Assembly (NCBI RefSeq): GCF_016745255.1 | Contig: NZ_JADOEQ010000016.1 | Span: forward strand, 1-64,000 | DNA: 64,000 bases | DNA from: Enterococcus sp. BWR-S5 | Lineage (GTDB): Bacteria; Bacillota; Bacilli; Lactobacillales; Enterococcaceae | Reading direction: 5' to 3' | In this document: positions 1 through 8,943 of the stretch, piece after piece | Layout of the letters: each line of letters starts with the position of its first letter | How positions within the stretch are numbered: the stretch's first letter is position 1 | Program-made: the position numbers and the translations under genes | The notes under the pieces: model-generated | What the model was told of the DNA's origin: nothing | Databases searched by the model: none | Seen by the model: only the letters and a program-made list of their open reading frames with translations

Positions 1-26
1 CAAATAACTACAAATTATTTGGAGGT
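1..26 (+). promoter_or_regulatory. Leader with palindromic operator-like site and RBS (left copy)
   Basis: The sequence contains the inverted repeat CAAATAA-7 bp-TTATTTG (1-21), followed by the Shine-Dalgarno GGAGGT (21-26). The same 26 bases occur in opposite orientation at 2104-2129, in front of the converging gene. Any promoter lies left of the window. A regulator binding here would act on both genes; this is inference. Confidence 0.6.
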
Positions 27-34
27 TTTCTAAT

Positions 35-1096
35 TTGTATACATATACAGAACTAATAATAGCAAATAAAGATTCATTTATTACTAACTTTAATCAATTC
101 TGGTCGGCAGAATTAGAAAAGATGGATTCTGGATTCACTAAAAGCTATCAATTGTCTACTGGAAGTCGACTCAGACCTATTTTAGCCGCATGGGGCTACT
201 ATGCTCTTTTTTCTGTAGAGGAAGCTCAAGAAAAAGAAAAAAATTACGATTTATTACTAAAAAACTCATACTCTATTGAATTATTGCATAAATCGTCGAT
301 TATTATTGATGACTTAATTGATCATGATTCTATGAGGAATGGTGCACCTACATTTCATAAAGAGTACGGTGATTTTGAAGCGATACTGTTTTCTATACAT
401 TTAATTGGAAATGCATTTAAAAATTTAGGAGTTTTTTCAAATGAACATATTCTTCCTGGTAACAGTGCTTTAGGAATTGGACTATTGGCAGATACACTGA
501 CTCAAATGTCTCTTGGAGGTTTAGAAGAATTATCCCTTAATAAAAGCTCAGAAAAAATATTCAACATCAAATTTATTCAAGATATTATTGAAAAAGAGAC
601 TAGCACGTTAATCCAAAATAGCTATTTAATAGGATTACTATCTTCAAAAAAAAATCCCTCCTCCAAAATCTTCAACTTGACAAAAGATATTGGTAATCTA
701 AATGGGCATATCTTTCAGCTCTATAATGATATTGAACCATTTGCTTCTACAAGTAAGAATGAACAACATAAAGGAAGCTTAAATTTTGATTTTTCATCAT
801 CCAGAAAAAATTTTGTAGTTGCTTATTTATATGGAACTGCCAATAATACCGATAAAAAGACTATAGAATCACTTATAGCACATGAACAATCCGATTTAAC
901 AAAAAAAGAAATTTTTGATTTAATTGATAAATACAATATTTTATCTAAAGTATTAGATTACGGTGAATCTTTGCAAAAAAAGATATTTAAGAACCTAGAT
1001 GCATTAGACGCAGAGTTAGACAATAAGCAATACATCCATGAATTTACATTATTTATTGAACACATGATTGGTACAGCATTAGATAAACTTAGTTGA
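35..1096 (+). CDS. ComQ-like polyprenyl synthetase family protein
   Basis: This 353-residue protein has the all-helical isoprenyl synthase layout. GSRLRP near residue 45 matches the GKRLRP substrate region. IIDDLIDHDS near residue 90 is the first aspartate-rich motif that binds Mg-diphosphate. The second motif, normally DDxxD, is degenerate here: GHIFQLYNDIEPFA near residue 230. That pattern, an intact first and a weak second motif, is seen in ComQ-type enzymes, which prenylate a tryptophan of the ComX pheromone, and in other atypical synthases. The start is TTG, eight bases after GGAGGT. No ComX-like precursor or histidine kinase is visible, but the upstream side is cut off. A chain-elongating prenyl diphosphate synthase is the alternative. 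The prenyl synthase fold is secure; the pheromone role is speculation. Confidence 0.7.
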   Translation: MYTYTELIIANKDSFITNFNQFWSAELEKMDSGFTKSYQLSTGSRLRPILAAWGYYALFSVEEAQEKEKNYDLLLKNSYSIELLHKSSIIIDDLIDHDSMRNGAPTFHKEYGDFEAILFSIHLIGNAFKNLGVFSNEHILPGNSALGIGLLADTLTQMSLGGLEELSLNKSSEKIFNIKFIQDIIEKETSTLIQNSYLIGLLSSKKNPSSKIFNLTKDIGNLNGHIFQLYNDIEPFASTSKNEQHKGSLNFDFSSSRKNFVVAYLYGTANNTDKKTIESLIAHEQSDLTKKEIFDLIDKYNILSKVLDYGESLQKKIFKNLDALDAELDNKQYIHEFTLFIEHMIGTALDKLS

Positions 1097-1102
1097 ACAC
1101 AG

Positions 1103-2095
1103 CTATGCTAAAAGATGTTCTATATATATAGAAATAAAAGGTGTTATAAAAGTAATGAAAGTAAAAAACATTGAAAAGAATTTATTAAACAAACTATTGG
1201 TCAAATTTAAAGGCAGAGATGCAGAGTTTTCTATACGGCTTATAATTTCCATGGTTGAGTTAATTCTATCGACTTGCGTTTGCTTATCTAAAAATTCAAT
1301 CAAAGCAAATTGCTCCTGTATTTTCTTAATCTTACAAAGTTGAATTGTAATTTTCAATATATGTTTAGAATAAATTGTCAGAATAGGATATGCGATAACG
1401 AAAAAAAGAAGAATTAATACCCAAGTCAAAATGAACCAATATTCGTTAGCTACATTCAAAGTAATTTTCCAAGAATGAAATGATACGCTACTAAAGGACA
1501 TAATTGAATAGAGAAGCGTATACAGAAACCCTATTACAAAGAAAAATTTTTCAACAGTAATCAAGTTGTCTGTTATGGTAATAAAATAGGGCGTATAAGC
1601 TGGTGCATAATTGTTTACGCTAAAATTTAATTTTTTTAAATCCTGTAAAAAAAATAGGTAGGTCACGTAGTAATAATAAGCAATAACACCAAAATAAAAA
1701 GCAGCGCTTCCTAATCCAATTCCATAAAAACCTGTAATATTTAGAAATACAAAACCGTTTTGAATGATGGAAAACATGAAAATAAAAATGAATATTATAG
1801 GTAAGTAACCGACAGCCTTTTTATTCAAACTTTTTTGATATTCTTTTACAGCAGAATGAAGCTCTGGTTCTGTTTGAGTTTCATTTTGCAGATTCTCAAG
1901 CTTTATTAAAAATGTAGAAATTGCACTAAATTCTAAAACAATGATTCCTAGAAGAATAACTTGATAAAAAATAAAATTATTATGCTTAACAAAAGAATCG
2001 GACACTTGACCAATCAAAAATAGACTTGCCAGAGATATCATGCTCACTCGGTTAGTCAATTTATACCTCAATAAGTAACTATTGATTTTTTCCAC
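1103..2095 (-). CDS. Multi-pass membrane protein of unknown function
   Basis: I do not recognise this 330-residue protein. It has about seven hydrophobic segments: near residues 18-36, 40-65, 95-120, 122-150, 185-208, 218-243 and a C-terminal one around 308-328. The loop between segments 2 and 3 is charged and probably cytosolic. No catalytic motif stands out. The start is GTG at 2095, eight bases after GGAGGT; an ATG at 2097-2099 opens only a six-codon frame. It converges on the prenyl synthase gene with six bases between the stops and no terminator, and shares that gene's leader, so the two are probably one functional unit, for example enzyme plus exporter or immunity protein. That role is inference. 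Confidence 0.6.
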   Translation of the reverse strand: MEKINSYLLRYKLTNRVSMISLASLFLIGQVSDSFVKHNNFIFYQVILLGIIVLEFSAISTFLIKLENLQNETQTEPELHSAVKEYQKSLNKKAVGYLPIIFIFIFMFSIIQNGFVFLNITGFYGIGLGSAAFYFGVIAYYYYVTYLFFLQDLKKLNFSVNNYAPAYTPYFITITDNLITVEKFFFVIGFLYTLLYSIMSFSSVSFHSWKITLNVANEYWFILTWVLILLFFVIAYPILTIYSKHILKITIQLCKIKKIQEQFALIEFLDKQTQVDRINSTMEIISRIENSASLPLNLTNSLFNKFFSMFFTFITFITPFISIYIEHLLA

Positions 2096-2103
2096 CCATA
2101 TTT

Positions 2104-2138
2104 ACCTCCAAATAATTTGTAGTTATTTGTATATTATA
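2104..2138 (-). promoter_or_regulatory. Promoter -10 and palindromic leader (right copy)
   Basis: The minus strand carries TATAAT (2138-2133) with no good -35 at 16-18 bases upstream. It is followed by the 26-base block identical to 1-26 (2129-2104), which includes the CAAATAA/TTATTTG palindrome and GGAGGT. The palindrome would overlap the transcription start, as a repressor operator does. Confidence 0.6.
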
Positions 2139-2177
2139 CCGAAGATTTCGCATTAAAAAAACGTCTATTTTTCACGA

Positions 2178-2198
2178 TAAATAATAAATAGTTATTTA
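2178..2198 (-). promoter_or_regulatory. Second, imperfect copy of the palindromic site
   Basis: On the minus strand this 21-mer matches the CAAATAACTA...TTATTTG site at 16 of 21 positions by eye. It lies about 40-60 bases upstream of the TATAAT box, the usual place for an activator. A weak -35 plus an upstream copy suggests activation by a dedicated regulator; this is inference. Confidence 0.4.
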
Positions 2199-2217
2199 AT
2201 TGGATTATTTTTAATCA

Positions 2218-2271
2218 TAAAAACCGAATGAGCTATCTTTAAGACAGTTATCTTAAAGTAGTCATTCGGTT
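2218..2271 (-). terminator. Terminator of the first histidine-phosphatase gene
   Basis: AACCGAATGA (2222-2231) pairs with TCATTCGGTT (2262-2271). A second small hairpin sits in the loop, and a U-rich tail follows on the minus strand. Confidence 0.75.
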
Positions 2272-2281
2272 ATTTATTCTT

Positions 2282-3118
2282 TTATTCCTTCTCCCCATTC
2301 TCCACATAAGTCATGTCGTTAACAGCATCTACGCTGTATTCGCCATCCTTATAGACCACGGTAGAGATGCTTGCATTTTTCAAGCCTGTTGGCGGAAGCT
2401 CTGCTTCGCTGTCAAGCTCGCCCAACAGAGTGATAATACTCATACCATGAGAAACAACTAGGACATTCTTATGCCCTTCTTTTTCTGCTTCTGCGACGAT
2501 ATCATCCAGTGCAGCGGTTAAGCGTCCAACAATCGCTTGGCTGTCTTCTGCCGGCCAGTTTACGCCTTCCTCTACATTTTCCTGATCCAGCTCTGCCAGA
2601 ACATCTGCAAAGTGCAGAATGGATTTATAGAAGCCGTCCTTCTGCATGTCCTCCATGAACTCCTCATAGGTCTTGCCATCTGCTTCGGCGACAGCTGTTT
2701 GCATTTCCTCGTTCATCATGCCTTCATACGTACCAAAGTTATATTCCCGCAGACGTTTATCCTTTGTATAGTCCATGTCCTTCTGTCCGTTATTTTCCAG
2801 AATCAACTCTGCTGTCTCCTGTGTCCGTCCGCTTGAGCTGGTATACACCTTATCAAACGTAATATCCGCTGCCTTCAGCCCTTTTCCAAGGAATTCAGCC
2901 ACTTCAATTCCTGCTGGTGTCAACGGTGCATCAATCCAGCCCTGAGAGCGATCAACAGTATTCAACATCGTTTTGCCATGACGGGCAAAGTAGATGGTGA
3001 CTTCACTGTTCTCCTGCGCTTTACTTTCCACTGTATTTTCGGCCTTGTCTGTCCCCCCGGCACACCCTGTCAAAAATACTGCAGCAACTACTCCTACCAA
3101 TAATTTTTTCATGTTCAT
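2282..3118 (-). CDS. Histidine-phosphatase superfamily lipoprotein (copy 1)
   Basis: The 278-residue product begins with a lipoprotein signal peptide ending in LTGC, so Cys19 should be lipidated and the protein held on the outer face of the membrane. The mature part is a phosphoglycerate-mutase-like domain: RHG with the phospho-accepting His47, GWxDAPLTPxG, an ETAELIL stretch, and VVSHGMSI near residue 220 carrying the second catalytic histidine. It should hydrolyse phosphate esters outside the membrane; the substrate cannot be read from sequence. It is a close tandem paralogue of the gene at 3499-4332, and each has its own terminator. GGAGGAG precedes the ATG. Confidence 0.85.
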   Translation of the reverse strand: MNMKKLLVGVVAAVFLTGCAGGTDKAENTVESKAQENSEVTIYFARHGKTMLNTVDRSQGWIDAPLTPAGIEVAEFLGKGLKAADITFDKVYTSSSGRTQETAELILENNGQKDMDYTKDKRLREYNFGTYEGMMNEEMQTAVAEADGKTYEEFMEDMQKDGFYKSILHFADVLAELDQENVEEGVNWPAEDSQAIVGRLTAALDDIVAEAEKEGHKNVLVVSHGMSIITLLGELDSEAELPPTGLKNASISTVVYKDGEYSVDAVNDMTYVENGEKE

Positions 3119-3189
3119 TTTTAAGCTCCTCCTTACCTAATTTGCCAAAAGCCAATAGTGCATCGACTGGTCGTCCCCTTCTTTAAAAA

Positions 3190-3241
3190 AAGAAAAAACC
3201 CAACTATGCCAATCTCTAAAAGAAATCCGCATAATTCGGTT
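3190..3241 (-). terminator. Hairpin terminator just upstream of copy 1
   Basis: The arms at 3197-3209 and 3229-3241 form a 13-bp stem with one mismatch. A run of U interrupted by one C follows on the minus strand. It would insulate copy 1 from readthrough of copy 2. Confidence 0.6.
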
Positions 3242-3330
3242 TAGCTTGTTTAAAACAATCACTATCCGCTATTCAGCTACTTATAGTATACAGTCAAACC
3301 AACGAAATGAAAACCTTTTCTTTTGTTTCG

Positions 3331-3378
3331 AATAAAAAACAATGCCGTAATCTATTTCCTTAGAAGACGGCACCGTTT
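3331..3378 (-). terminator. Terminator downstream of histidine-phosphatase copy 2
   Basis: The arms at 3337-3348 and 3367-3378 pair over 12 bp including two G-U pairs. A T-run follows on the minus strand. Confidence 0.65.
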
Positions 3379-3498
3379 TAGATACAAACCAGGTCAGCTT
3401 CTCAACAAGCTGCCAGGCGTTTATTCTTTCAGTTTTTTCTCTGTGTTCGTTTCACCAAGCAAATCGTTCGTGTACATAATCTAGTATGTACATGGCAT

Positions 3499-4332
3499 TT
3501 ATTCTTCCTCAGTAATATAACTCACATCATTTGCGGAGGTCACACGATACTCGCCCTCTTTGTGCACAATTGTCGAAATACTCGCATTCTTCATGCTTGT
3601 CAGCTCATACTCCTCTTCTGTGTCCAACTGTCCTAAAATCGTAATAATACTCATACCGTGGGAAACTATCAAGACATTCTCGTGCCCTTCTTTTTCTGCG
3701 TCTGCAACAATATCATCTAGTGCGCTAAACAACCGATCAAGGATCGTCTGGCTGTCTTCCGCGGGCCAGTTCTTACCTTCTTCCACATTTTCCTGATCCA
3801 GTTCTGACAGAACGTCTGCCAGATGCAGAACTTTAGGATAATAGCCATTCGTTCGCAGGTCACCCACGAACTCTTCATAGCTTTCCCCGTCCACCTCAGC
3901 AACCGCCGTCAGCATTTCTTTATTCTTCATTCCTTCATAGGTGCCGAAATTATATTCCCGTAGACGTGTATCTGTTGTATAGGTCATATCCTCTTGTCCA
4001 TTATTCGCTAAAATCAGCTCAGCGGTTTCCTGTGTTCGGCCACTCGTGCTGGTATACACCTTATCAAAGGTAATATCCGCTGCCTTCAAGCCCTTTCCTA
4101 ATGCTTCAGCACCACTTATTCCTTCCGGCGTCAACGGTGCATCTGTCCACCCTTGTGCGCGTTCTACCGCATTCATCATGGTTTCTCCATGGCGGGCAAA
4201 GTAGATGGTGACTTCGCTAACCTCTTCTTGCTTCGTTTCAGCCGCTGTCTTTACCTTATCCGCACCCCCAGCGCATCCGGTCAAAAGCAATGCTGTTGCT
4301 GCCATACCTACCAATAATTTCTTCACGTTCAT
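3499..4332 (-). CDS. Histidine-phosphatase superfamily lipoprotein (copy 2)
   Basis: This 277-residue paralogue of the preceding gene has a signal peptide with LTGC (Cys20), then FARHGET with phospho-accepting His48, GWTDAPLTPEG and VSHGMSI. The two copies align end to end. They differ most in the linker after the lipid anchor and near the C-terminus (EEYELTSMKN versus SEAELPPTGLKN), which fits an older local duplication. The location is extracellular, membrane-tethered. The substrate is unknown. AGGAGC lies eight bases before the ATG. Confidence 0.85.
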   Translation of the reverse strand: MNVKKLLVGMAATALLLTGCAGGADKVKTAAETKQEEVSEVTIYFARHGETMMNAVERAQGWTDAPLTPEGISGAEALGKGLKAADITFDKVYTSTSGRTQETAELILANNGQEDMTYTTDTRLREYNFGTYEGMKNKEMLTAVAEVDGESYEEFVGDLRTNGYYPKVLHLADVLSELDQENVEEGKNWPAEDSQTILDRLFSALDDIVADAEKEGHENVLIVSHGMSIITILGQLDTEEEYELTSMKNASISTIVHKEGEYRVTSANDVSYITEEE

Positions 4333-4410
4333 CTTTTAGCTCCTATTCATTCATTTATTTTGCCAAACAGTGATGATGAAGCCTTGCATTTTTTGATTTC
4401 TAAAACAAAA

Positions 4411-4458
4411 GAAAAACCGAACAGCAGATTTCCAAAAGAAACCTACATCATTCGGTTT
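4411..4458 (-). terminator. Terminator of the trp operon
   Basis: AACCGAAC (4415-4422) pairs imperfectly with TTCGGTT (4451-4457). A U-rich tail follows on the minus strand. It lies about 155 bases past the trpA stop and before phosphatase copy 2. Confidence 0.6.
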
Positions 4459-4614
4459 AACTTGTTTAATATAATCATCATCGAACTATTTAACTAGTTA
4501 TATTATACATTCAAAAAGAAAGAATTAAAAGACTTTTATATGAAAATCACTCTTTATTTTATCCTACCTAAAAATAACAACTTTCTAATTCCCTGAACGA
4601 TTCTCTCTGTTTAC

Positions 4615-5382
4615 CTAAACAGCTGCAACTTCTTTAACAAAGGCTGCAACTTCTTCATTTTCTCCATCTTTCAAAAGCTTGACAATTTTACTGCCGACAA
4701 CGACGCCGGCACAGCTTTCTCTAAACCTCGTGACATGTTCCACTGTTGATACTCCGAATCCGGCTAATACCGGTTTGTCGCTGACCTGTTGAATATACTT
4801 CAAATGCTCATCCAACTCCTCTTGGTACTGCCTGCCAGTACCCGTTACGCCATTGACAGCGACCGCATAGATAAACCCTTCTCCCTCTTCTGCCAGCAGC
4901 TTGATTCGATCCCTTGGAGTGGTTAATGCTACGAGCGGAACTAGCGAGATATCCGTCTGCTCTAATAATGGTGTCAGATATCCTCTATGTTCATAAGGCA
5001 TATCGGGAATAATCAGGCCTTTCACTGGTGTTTTGCCCAATTCAGAAACCAAACGTTCCAGACCAAAGGAATACAATGGATTAAGGTAGCTCATAATAAC
5101 AAGAGGAATATCTGTTTCGATAGTCTGTAACACGGCAATGATTTTTTCTAAGGTCACCCCTTGATTCAGGGCATCCAGTCCGGCCGCCTGAATCACTGGT
5201 CCGTCAGCTACCGGATCAGAAAAGGGAATGCCCAGCTCAATGGCACTGGCTCCAGCTTTTTCCAGTAAATGAATTTCCTCTGCCAGCTGATCCAGCCCTT
5301 GTGCCCCTGCCATGATATAAGGAACAATAATTGTCTGTTTTTGCTCTTGCAGCTCTTTTAGTTTTTTATCCAATGCTTTCAT
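4615..5382 (-). CDS. trpA: Tryptophan synthase alpha subunit
   Basis: TrpA cleaves indole-3-glycerol phosphate to indole and glyceraldehyde-3-phosphate and channels indole to TrpB in an alpha2-beta2 complex. The 255 residues show the TIM-barrel family motifs. [14 protein letters not shown] holds the two catalytic acids at Glu49 and Asp60, the same numbers as in the E. coli enzyme, and [10 protein letters not shown] contributes to the phosphate site. It is the last gene of the operon and overlaps the trpB stop by four bases. Confidence 0.97.
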   Translation of the reverse strand: MKALDKKLKELQEQKQTIIVPYIMAGAQGLDQLAEEIHLLEKAGASAIELGIPFSDPVADGPVIQAAGLDALNQGVTLEKIIAVLQTIETDIPLVIMSYLNPLYSFGLERLVSELGKTPVKGLIIPDMPYEHRGYLTPLLEQTDISLVPLVALTTPRDRIKLLAEEGEGFIYAVAVNGVTGTGRQYQEELDEHLKYIQQVSDKPVLAGFGVSTVEHVTRFRESCAGVVVGSKIVKLLKDGENEEVAAFVKEVAAV

Positions 5383-6575
5383 TTTACTGCCCCCTTCTCC
5401 AAGAGTTCTTTGATTTGCTGAACATCTTTATCCCCTCTGCCGGACAAACAGATAATCAGCTGCTTATCCGGACCGAGCTCTTTTGCTACCTTAACGGCAT
5501 GACTGACCGCATGTGAGCTTTCCAATGCCGGAATAATACCTTCTGTTCGGCAAAGCAGCTGGAAGGCCTCTAATGCTTCTTCATCCGTCACAAAGGCATA
5601 GCTGGCTCTCCCAGTTTCATCTAAATGGCAATGCTCCGGACCTAAACCGGGATAATCCAACCCTGCTGAAATGGAAAATGCTTCCTGTACCTGCCCAGCC
5701 TCATCCTGTAACAGCTTCATCATCGCCCCATGTAGGATTCCTGTCCGCCCTTTAGTGATTGAGGCAGCATGCGCGCCCGTTTCTAAGCCTAAACCAGCTG
5801 CCTCTACGCCAATCAATGCTACCTCATCGTTGATAAACGGATAGAAGATACCCATCGCATTGCTGCCGCCGCCCACGCACGCCACAATTGCGTCAGGGAG
5901 CTTCCCTTCTTCCTCCAGAAATTGGCGTCTCGCTTCCGTTCCTATGATACTCTGATAATCACGAACGATTTCAGGAAAAGGGTGCGGACCAAGAACAGAG
6001 CCCATCACATAATGAGTGTCCTCAACATTGGCAACCCAATAGCGTAATGCTTCATTTACTGCGTCCTTCAATGTTTTACTTCCAGATTCCACACTTTCGA
6101 CCTTCGCCCCCAACAGCTCCATCCGAAACACATTCAGTGACTGGCGGGCAACATCGACTGCGCCCATGAAAATCGTACATTCCATCCCAAATAGTGCGGC
6201 AACGGTTGCTGTTGCCACACCGTGCTGTCCTGCGCCGGTTTCTGCGACAACCTTCTTTTTCCCCATTTTCTTTGCCAATAAAATTTGACCAATCGTATTA
6301 TTGATTTTATGTGCACCCGTATGGTTCAGGTCCTCACGTTTTAGATAAATTTTAGCACCGCCGATTTGCTCGGTCAGTCGTTGTGCATAATACAACGGAT
6401 TTTCTCTGCCCACATATTGCTTTAGGTAATAAGATAATTCCTCTTGAAAGGCCGCATCTGTTTTAGAAGCTTCATACACCTCTTCCAATTCCTTCATAGC
6501 ATACATCAAGGTTTCCGGCACGAACTGTCCGCCGTAATTTCCATAAAATCCTTCTTTTGTTGGTTGCTTATACAT
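5379..6575 (-). CDS. trpB: Tryptophan synthase beta subunit
   Basis: TrpB condenses indole with serine to make tryptophan using pyridoxal phosphate. The 398 residues contain [13 protein letters not shown] with the PLP-binding Lys90, the ETGAGQHG substrate loop and the GGGSNA phosphate-binding loop. These mark the classical TrpB1 type that works with TrpA. It is co-translated with its neighbours: its start touches the trpF stop and its stop overlaps trpA. Confidence 0.97.
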   Translation of the reverse strand: MYKQPTKEGFYGNYGGQFVPETLMYAMKELEEVYEASKTDAAFQEELSYYLKQYVGRENPLYYAQRLTEQIGGAKIYLKREDLNHTGAHKINNTIGQILLAKKMGKKKVVAETGAGQHGVATATVAALFGMECTIFMGAVDVARQSLNVFRMELLGAKVESVESGSKTLKDAVNEALRYWVANVEDTHYVMGSVLGPHPFPEIVRDYQSIIGTEARRQFLEEEGKLPDAIVACVGGGSNAMGIFYPFINDEVALIGVEAAGLGLETGAHAASITKGRTGILHGAMMKLLQDEAGQVQEAFSISAGLDYPGLGPEHCHLDETGRASYAFVTDEEALEAFQLLCRTEGIIPALESSHAVSHAVKVAKELGPDKQLIICLSGRGDKDVQQIKELLEKGAVK

Positions 6576-7174
6576 TAGATATCCCCCTTTGCTTTTTCCA
6601 AAAACCTACTAATCTTTTCCAAATCCTTCTCGCCATTCGTCTCCACCCCGCTGGACACGTCTACTGCGTAAGGCTGGAATACAGCTTTTGCCTGCTGCAC
6701 ATTTTCAATCGTCAGTCCACCGGCAATAAATACTTTTTTATCGCCTACTTGCTCTATATCCAATTGTTCCCAATCAAAGGTTTCGCCGTTTCCGCCGGCG
6801 TATTCTTTCGGTGGTGCATCAAACAGCAGATAATCCGCCACTGTCTGAATTCCGACAAGCGGTTCTGTTTTCTTACTGACAGACACCGCCGATATAAGCG
6901 GTACTGATGGGCGTTCAACTAACTGCCTGCCATGAATCTGAACCATATCCAAACCTGCTGTTTCAATCACCTGCTCCAGCTCTTCAAGTGATGGCGAGAC
7001 AAAAACGCCGACCTTTTTTACCCCAGAAGGAACATCTTCTGTAATTTTTCGTACTGCCTCCGGCGTGATTTTCCGCTTGCTTTCCGCAAAAACAAATCCG
7101 ATAAAATCGGCTCCGTGCTTTACCGCTGTATCTACTGCTTCCTTTGTTTTCAATCCACAAATTTTGACCTTCAT
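6575..7174 (-). CDS. trpF: Phosphoribosylanthranilate isomerase
   Basis: TrpF converts phosphoribosylanthranilate to the carboxyphenylamino-deoxyribulose phosphate used by TrpC. The 199-residue TIM barrel begins KVKICGLK with the catalytic cysteine. It also shows GFVFAESKR, the catalytic-acid region LLFDA, and AGGLT plus VDVSSGVE at the phosphate site. It is a stand-alone protein, not fused to TrpC, and overlaps trpC by four bases. Confidence 0.96.
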   Translation of the reverse strand: MKVKICGLKTKEAVDTAVKHGADFIGFVFAESKRKITPEAVRKITEDVPSGVKKVGVFVSPSLEELEQVIETAGLDMVQIHGRQLVERPSVPLISAVSVSKKTEPLVGIQTVADYLLFDAPPKEYAGGNGETFDWEQLDIEQVGDKKVFIAGGLTIENVQQAKAVFQPYAVDVSSGVETNGEKDLEKISRFLEKAKGDI

Positions 7175-7929
7175 CTCAGCACCTGCAATTCTTTGACTTT
7201 TTCAGCAGGAGAAGCTGACCGCATCAAGGTTTCCCCTACCAATATGCCTTGATAGTTGTTACTGATACGCTGAACCTGAGCACCTGTTTCAAAGCCCGAT
7301 TCACTGATATAAACAGCAGTTGATTTTTGCAGTTCCCCAAGCCCGATGCTAGTCTCAATAGACACCTCAAAAGTTTTTAAATCTCGATTGTTCACACCAA
7401 TCAGAGAAGCACCCAGATTTTCTGCTATTTCCTGTTCCTTTTGATTGTGTACCTCCACCAAAACCTCCAAGCCCAACTCCTGTGCCTGTTTATACAAGGT
7501 GGTCAAGCGTCGCTTCGATAAAGCAGCAACAATCAGCAAAACCATCGTCGCTCCGGCATTTCGAGCACGGATCAGTTGCTTTTCATCAATAATAAAATCC
7601 TTGCACAGCACTGGGATAGTTACAGCTTCGGCAACTTCTTTCAACGTTTCAATCGACCCATTGAAAAATTGCTTATCTGTTAGTACCGAGATTGCGGAAA
7701 CACCGGCTGCTTCGTAAATTTTTGCTTGCTCTACAGCATCTACCTTCAAGTTGATTGCTCCCTTTGACGGAGAAGCCCGCTTGATTTCCCCAATAATATG
7801 AACGTGATTCGGTTGACGGTTGACGCGTTCACAAAAAGAAGTGACCTGCCTCAGCGGTTGTACTTCCTCTAACGGCATCGCTTCAACCTCAGATACCTTT
7901 TTCAACAATATTTTCTCCAGAAAATCCAT
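7171..7929 (-). CDS. trpC: Indole-3-glycerol phosphate synthase
   Basis: TrpC closes the indole ring to give indole-3-glycerol phosphate. The 252-residue barrel carries the diagnostic EIKRASPSKG, LCKDFIID with the catalytic lysine, LVEVHNQKE, IGVNNRDLKTF and SESG motifs. It starts one base after the trpD stop, so it is tightly coupled. Confidence 0.97.
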   Translation of the reverse strand: MDFLEKILLKKVSEVEAMPLEEVQPLRQVTSFCERVNRQPNHVHIIGEIKRASPSKGAINLKVDAVEQAKIYEAAGVSAISVLTDKQFFNGSIETLKEVAEAVTIPVLCKDFIIDEKQLIRARNAGATMVLLIVAALSKRRLTTLYKQAQELGLEVLVEVHNQKEQEIAENLGASLIGVNNRDLKTFEVSIETSIGLGELQKSTAVYISESGFETGAQVQRISNNYQGILVGETLMRSASPAEKVKELQVLR

Positions 7930-8943
7930 TTAAGCCACCTCCATTTGAACTTTAAGAAACTCCTGCAGCTTATCCATCGCTGCGCCATCCTTCACACAGC
8001 GACGTGCCAGAAGGATGCCTTCTTCCACTGAAGCTGTTTTTCCATTACTGAAAAATCCAAGTCCGGCATTAAACAATACCGTATCCAAATACGGGCTGCG
8101 TTCATTTTTTAATACAGCGTACAAGATTTCTGTATTTTGCTTTGCATCGCCGCCGCGAATTGCTTCCAGAGAGATTCGTTCAAAGCCCAGCTCCTCCGGT
8201 TCGATGCGACGTACATCTATTTTTCCATTTTCCAGCAGCGCATAATGTGTCGTTCCAGTCAGCGAAGCCTCATCTAAATGACCACCGCCGTTTACAACAA
8301 CGGCTCGTTCACGTCCAAGCTCGCCTAGAGTTTGTGCTGTTTCCTCCAATAAATCCAATCGATATGTCCCCATCAGCTGCGAGTTCAGCGGAATGGGATT
8401 CGTCAACGGACCAATCAGGTTTAAAATGGTCGGTGTCCCCAGCTCCCTCCGCACCTTCATAACATGGCGCATACTTGGGTGCATATGCGGAGCAAAAAGG
8501 AAGGCTAAGCCCACTTCATTTAACAATCGTTCCAGCTTTTCTGCTGAAAGTGTCATATCGACGCCTAAATGCTCGAAAATATCAGCACTGCCTGAGCGGC
8601 TGGAAATACTGCGATTCCCGTGTTTAGCAACGGTTACTCCACCTGAAGCCAAGACAAATGCCGCTGTCGTACTGATGTTAAAGCTGTTGGAACGATCGCC
8701 GCCCGTGCCACAATTATCCATCACGTTTTCTCTATTACAATTGATTTTCATCGCCTTACTTTGGATGATTTCTGCCAGTCCGGCCATCTCTCCGGCTGTC
8801 TCTCCTTTACACTTCATTGCGGTCAGAAAGGCGGCCAGCTGACTATCCGTCAAACGCCCCTCAAACATTTCTTCGGCAATGCGCTTCGTTTCTTCCTTCG
8901 ATAAATGCTGTTTCTGATATATTTTTTCAAATAATTCGTTCAT
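7930..8943 (-). CDS. trpD: Anthranilate phosphoribosyltransferase
   Basis: TrpD transfers phosphoribose from PRPP to anthranilate. The 337-residue protein has the glycine-rich PRPP loop CGTGGDRSNSFNIST, AKHGNRSISSRSGSAD and the RRELGTPTILNLIGPLTNP stretch of the family. I place the start at the ATG at 8943, six bases after GGAGGGG, not at an in-frame upstream codon at 8958. It overlaps the end of trpG by 17 bases. Confidence 0.96.
   Translation of the reverse strand: MNELFEKIYQKQHLSKEETKRIAEEMFEGRLTDSQLAAFLTAMKCKGETAGEMAGLAEIIQSKAMKINCNRENVMDNCGTGGDRSNSFNISTTAAFVLASGGVTVAKHGNRSISSRSGSADIFEHLGVDMTLSAEKLERLLNEVGLAFLFAPHMHPSMRHVMKVRRELGTPTILNLIGPLTNPIPLNSQLMGTYRLDLLEETAQTLGELGRERAVVVNGGGHLDEASLTGTTHYALLENGKIDVRRIEPEELGFERISLEAIRGGDAKQNTEILYAVLKNERSPYLDTVLFNAGLGFFSNGKTASVEEGILLARRCVKDGAAMDKLQEFLKVQMEVA

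Larger units (their letters stand above)
3119..3498. other. Intergenic region between the two phosphatase paralogues
   Basis: No gene is supported in these 380 bases. They hold two minus-strand terminator hairpins (listed separately). The rest is AT-rich and presumably contains the promoter of copy 1. Confidence 0.6.

Noticed and set aside
2094-2099. ATG start for the membrane protein
   Set aside because: It is in a different frame that closes after six codons; the GTG at 2095 has the better ribosome-site spacing.
1-2130. Invertible promoter segment flanked by the 26-bp inverted repeats
   Set aside because: No recombinase is adjacent and the shared block ends exactly at the ribosome site, which fits shared regulation better; kept only as an alternative.
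2282-4332. Assembly duplication of the phosphatase gene
   Set aside because: The copies differ at many residues and have different flanking hairpins.
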